A program made the position numbers and the translations under genes. From contig RPFO01000225.1 of assembly GCA_009746045.1 (NCBI GenBank), positions 330,001 to 392,000 of the forward strand: 62,000 nt of DNA, written 5' to 3'. The first letter of the stretch is position 1. The number at the start of each line of letters is the position of its first letter. The notes under the pieces are model-generated. The model was given only the letters and a program-made list of their open reading frames with translations, ran no database searches and had not been told where the DNA came from. Positions 60,185 through 62,000 of this stretch are shown one piece after another. The stretch comes from Mesostigma viride. Lineage: Eukaryota; Streptophyta; Mesostigmatophyceae; Mesostigmatales; Mesostigmataceae.

Positions 60185-61960
60185 CCCAGAGAAGGGGCAT
60201 ATGGCTTTTAATACATTCTAAGCTACTTGATCCTGCAAGGGTGGGAATGTAAACGACACTAGCTTGCTCGAGGTGCACCAGGGCACCTGCACCCCCATGA
60301 TCTATCAAGCTATGCCCAGCTAAGGGCAGCCTGTCATGGGGATCGAGGGAAGATCAACATGGCTATACAAAAGCTAAGGCATGGCTTCTCAGCAGAGAGG
60401 GAAGTTCCCTGCATGGGCACTGCATGATAAAATGAAGCTGGGCGTCATCTGGAGTGTGGCACATCATCTAGGCACACATGTACATGATTAAAAATGCTAG
60501 GCATCAGCTGGTATAGTGCCTGTAGGAGGCGTGCATGTACAAGGCCACGGCCGTCTAACTATTCTAGTAACACTACTGCTGCTGCATGTATTCCCCTAAT
60601 TAAGCTGGGGCGTCTGGGGTCGCTGGGGCCGCGGTGGTCGTGGGGCCGGGTGGCCGGCGTGCCAGGGCTTGTGGCCGACGTAGATCGATGGCCGCCCCCT
60701 TCCAGTACACCGGCTGTCCCGCCTTGGTCTGCCGAAGCTGGAGGTAGGTCGGCCATAGCTCCCGTCGCCGACCGGTGCCTGCTGCGCCAGGGTCAAGTCG
60801 TCGTCCAGGGTGAAGGGAGTGTTCTCGATCGAGCCGCTTGCGGCGTCTGAGAAACAAAATCTTGTCCGATGGGCTCTTAAAGATTGGAAGAAGCGCGGGG
60901 GCGCCCCTGCCTTATACACTGTGCGCGTTGAAGGCGGTGGGCGACCAGCTTAATCTCACCAGGAAGGCCCATGCGATCAAGGATTTTGCTCTCAAACGCA
61001 CGTGCAAGCTTCTCGGAATTCTCACCTTCCTCCATGTCGAAGTTATTGACGATGACGTTTATAATAAGGCTGCGCAATTGGCGAGCTCGGCTAGCTCCTC
61101 GCGGAGGTCAAGCGTCTGCCGCTGGAGCTGGGCTGCGACGGCGGAGGTGCATGGTGCATGGAGGAGTGTAGGGGTGGTGGCAGTGGAGGAGGCAAGGAGG
61201 GTGGAGGTGGCGGCCGGTGGAGATATGGTGGAGAGGAGGGGAAGCTCGGCAGCCAGCGTGCAGCCCATGGCCACCACATCTGCGCGGCGAGGGGTGACAC
61301 GTGCTGCTCGAAGGCCTCCTAGAGGATGGAGCGAAAGGTGGTTTCGGATATGGAAGTGGGAGCCCATGCAGATCTCGGCGCGACATGCAGGGCGCAAAGG
61401 AGGGAGTAGAGGGCAGGCAATGATGAGCTGTTCAAAGGCGAGGGCGTGCAGGCCGGGGAGCTGTACACATCCGGGGTGAACATACCGCCTGCCGAGCGGC
61501 CGCTCGGCACAAGGAGGCGACTGTGGGCAAAAAGGTGCATGCATAGCTGGGCAAGAAGTGAGGCGCGTCTCCTGCATGCAGAAAAGATGGTGCATGAAGT
61601 AGCTGGGATCGGCTTGACAGCGTGTACACCATGCGGCTGACTCAGTGACGTCAAAGGCGACTTCATGCATGCATGCAGCTCGATCGGCTAGCTCGCCGGG
61701 CCTGGCAGGCCGGGGGGCAGGCTATTCCTCGCAGGGCGACTGTGTTTGGGCTCGCGTGAGGCCGATGGCGAGGCGAGCCCACCAGCCATGCAGGGAGAGC
61801 CGAGGCGACCACCAGTATGTAATGCTTGACTATAACTAGTGGCACCTCTGCATGCCTTCCAGGCCGGAGGGCTGAGCTGCAGGCGGAGCTGCAGATGTAT
61901 TTTCATGCATGCATGCAGGGCTTAGCGCAGCCGCGAGCGGAACGGAAGCTCTTCGTGACG
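60185..61960 (-). mobile_element. ORF1-only LINE copy L4 (main part)
   Basis: Aligns to L1 along its length on minus, from the 3' UTR (60,185) up to a degenerate 5' coding start near 61,930. It carries many small insertions relative to L1, L2 and L3, often creating GATC, CTAG, AGCT, AATT or CGATCG. Its 3' terminus is at 58497-58543 beyond the L3 insertion. Confidence 0.75.
60597..61930 (-). pseudogene. LINE ORF1-type protein, heavily broken (copy L4)
   Basis: Recognisable pieces on minus: the C-terminal block ELWPTYLQLRQTKAGQPVYW (about 60,690-60,760), LDDDLTLAQQ (60,785-60,815), the RRM-like NNFDMEEGENSEKLARAFES with ILDRMGLPGEIKLVAHRL (60,935-61,050), and scattered head sequence. Reading frame changes every 100-250 bp, mostly at the small palindrome-forming insertions. 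Confidence 0.6.
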
Positions 61961-62000
61961 TACCCACAAGGGGGGGGCGGCTATCGACTACCGCGACACG

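Overview
This window is nuclear DNA of a eukaryote with many spliceosomal introns. Every gene is split into short GC-rich exons by long introns with GT...AG borders (often GTGAGT donors), and retroelements and simple repeats fill the space between. The PFK is of the plant type, which fits an alga (green lineage or a photosynthetic stramenopile). I cannot name the genus from sequence alone. No prokaryotic operon, CRISPR array, rRNA or intact tRNA gene was seen.

Layout. (1) 1-2,730: no gene recognised. (2) About 2,731-10,055, plus strand: an ATP-type 6-phosphofructokinase; eight consecutive exons join in frame to a stop. (3) 10,391-27,156: one chromodomain-type Ty3 LTR retrotransposon with 5-bp target duplications. 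It is inflated to 16.8 kb by nested insertions: two copies of a hAT-like element, a TG...CA element inside the chromodomain, and, within the second hAT copy, an ORF1-only LINE and a tRNA-related SINE. (4) 27,230-29,674: an ORF1-only LINE inserted in the 3' end of an older relative. (5) 29,717-32,241: a 5'-truncated reverse-transcriptase LINE next to a SINE fragment. (6) 33,120-38,786, minus strand: an eight-exon MORN-repeat gene encoding 298 aa. (7) 39,994-56,938, plus strand: a sixteen-exon gene encoding 779 aa with two C2 domains, a short hydrophobic segment and a C-terminal LysM domain. (8) 56,939-62,000: intergenic DNA and two more ORF1-only LINE copies, nested tail to tail.

The MORN gene and the C2/LysM gene are divergently transcribed from a 1.2-kb interval. 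PFK is glycolytic; the other two look membrane- or scaffold-related. I see nothing linking the three genes in one pathway.

The most unusual features are these. (a) A roughly 3.5-kb intronic array of about 60 units of 58 bp (some 51 bp), each holding a copy of the preceding exon's 3' end plus its GTGAGT donor; smaller cases occur at two other introns. (b) A TSD-bounded family of ORF1-only LINEs (HAL1-like) that repeatedly inserts into one spot in its own 3' UTR. (c) Extremely 5'-truncated LINE insertions of only 13, 13, 37 and 42 nt, each still flanked by target duplications. (d) A SINE family with a covarying hairpin. (e) A LINE copy that has gained many tiny palindrome-forming insertions. 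All exon models come from reading frame, splice consensus and family knowledge; no transcript data were available.
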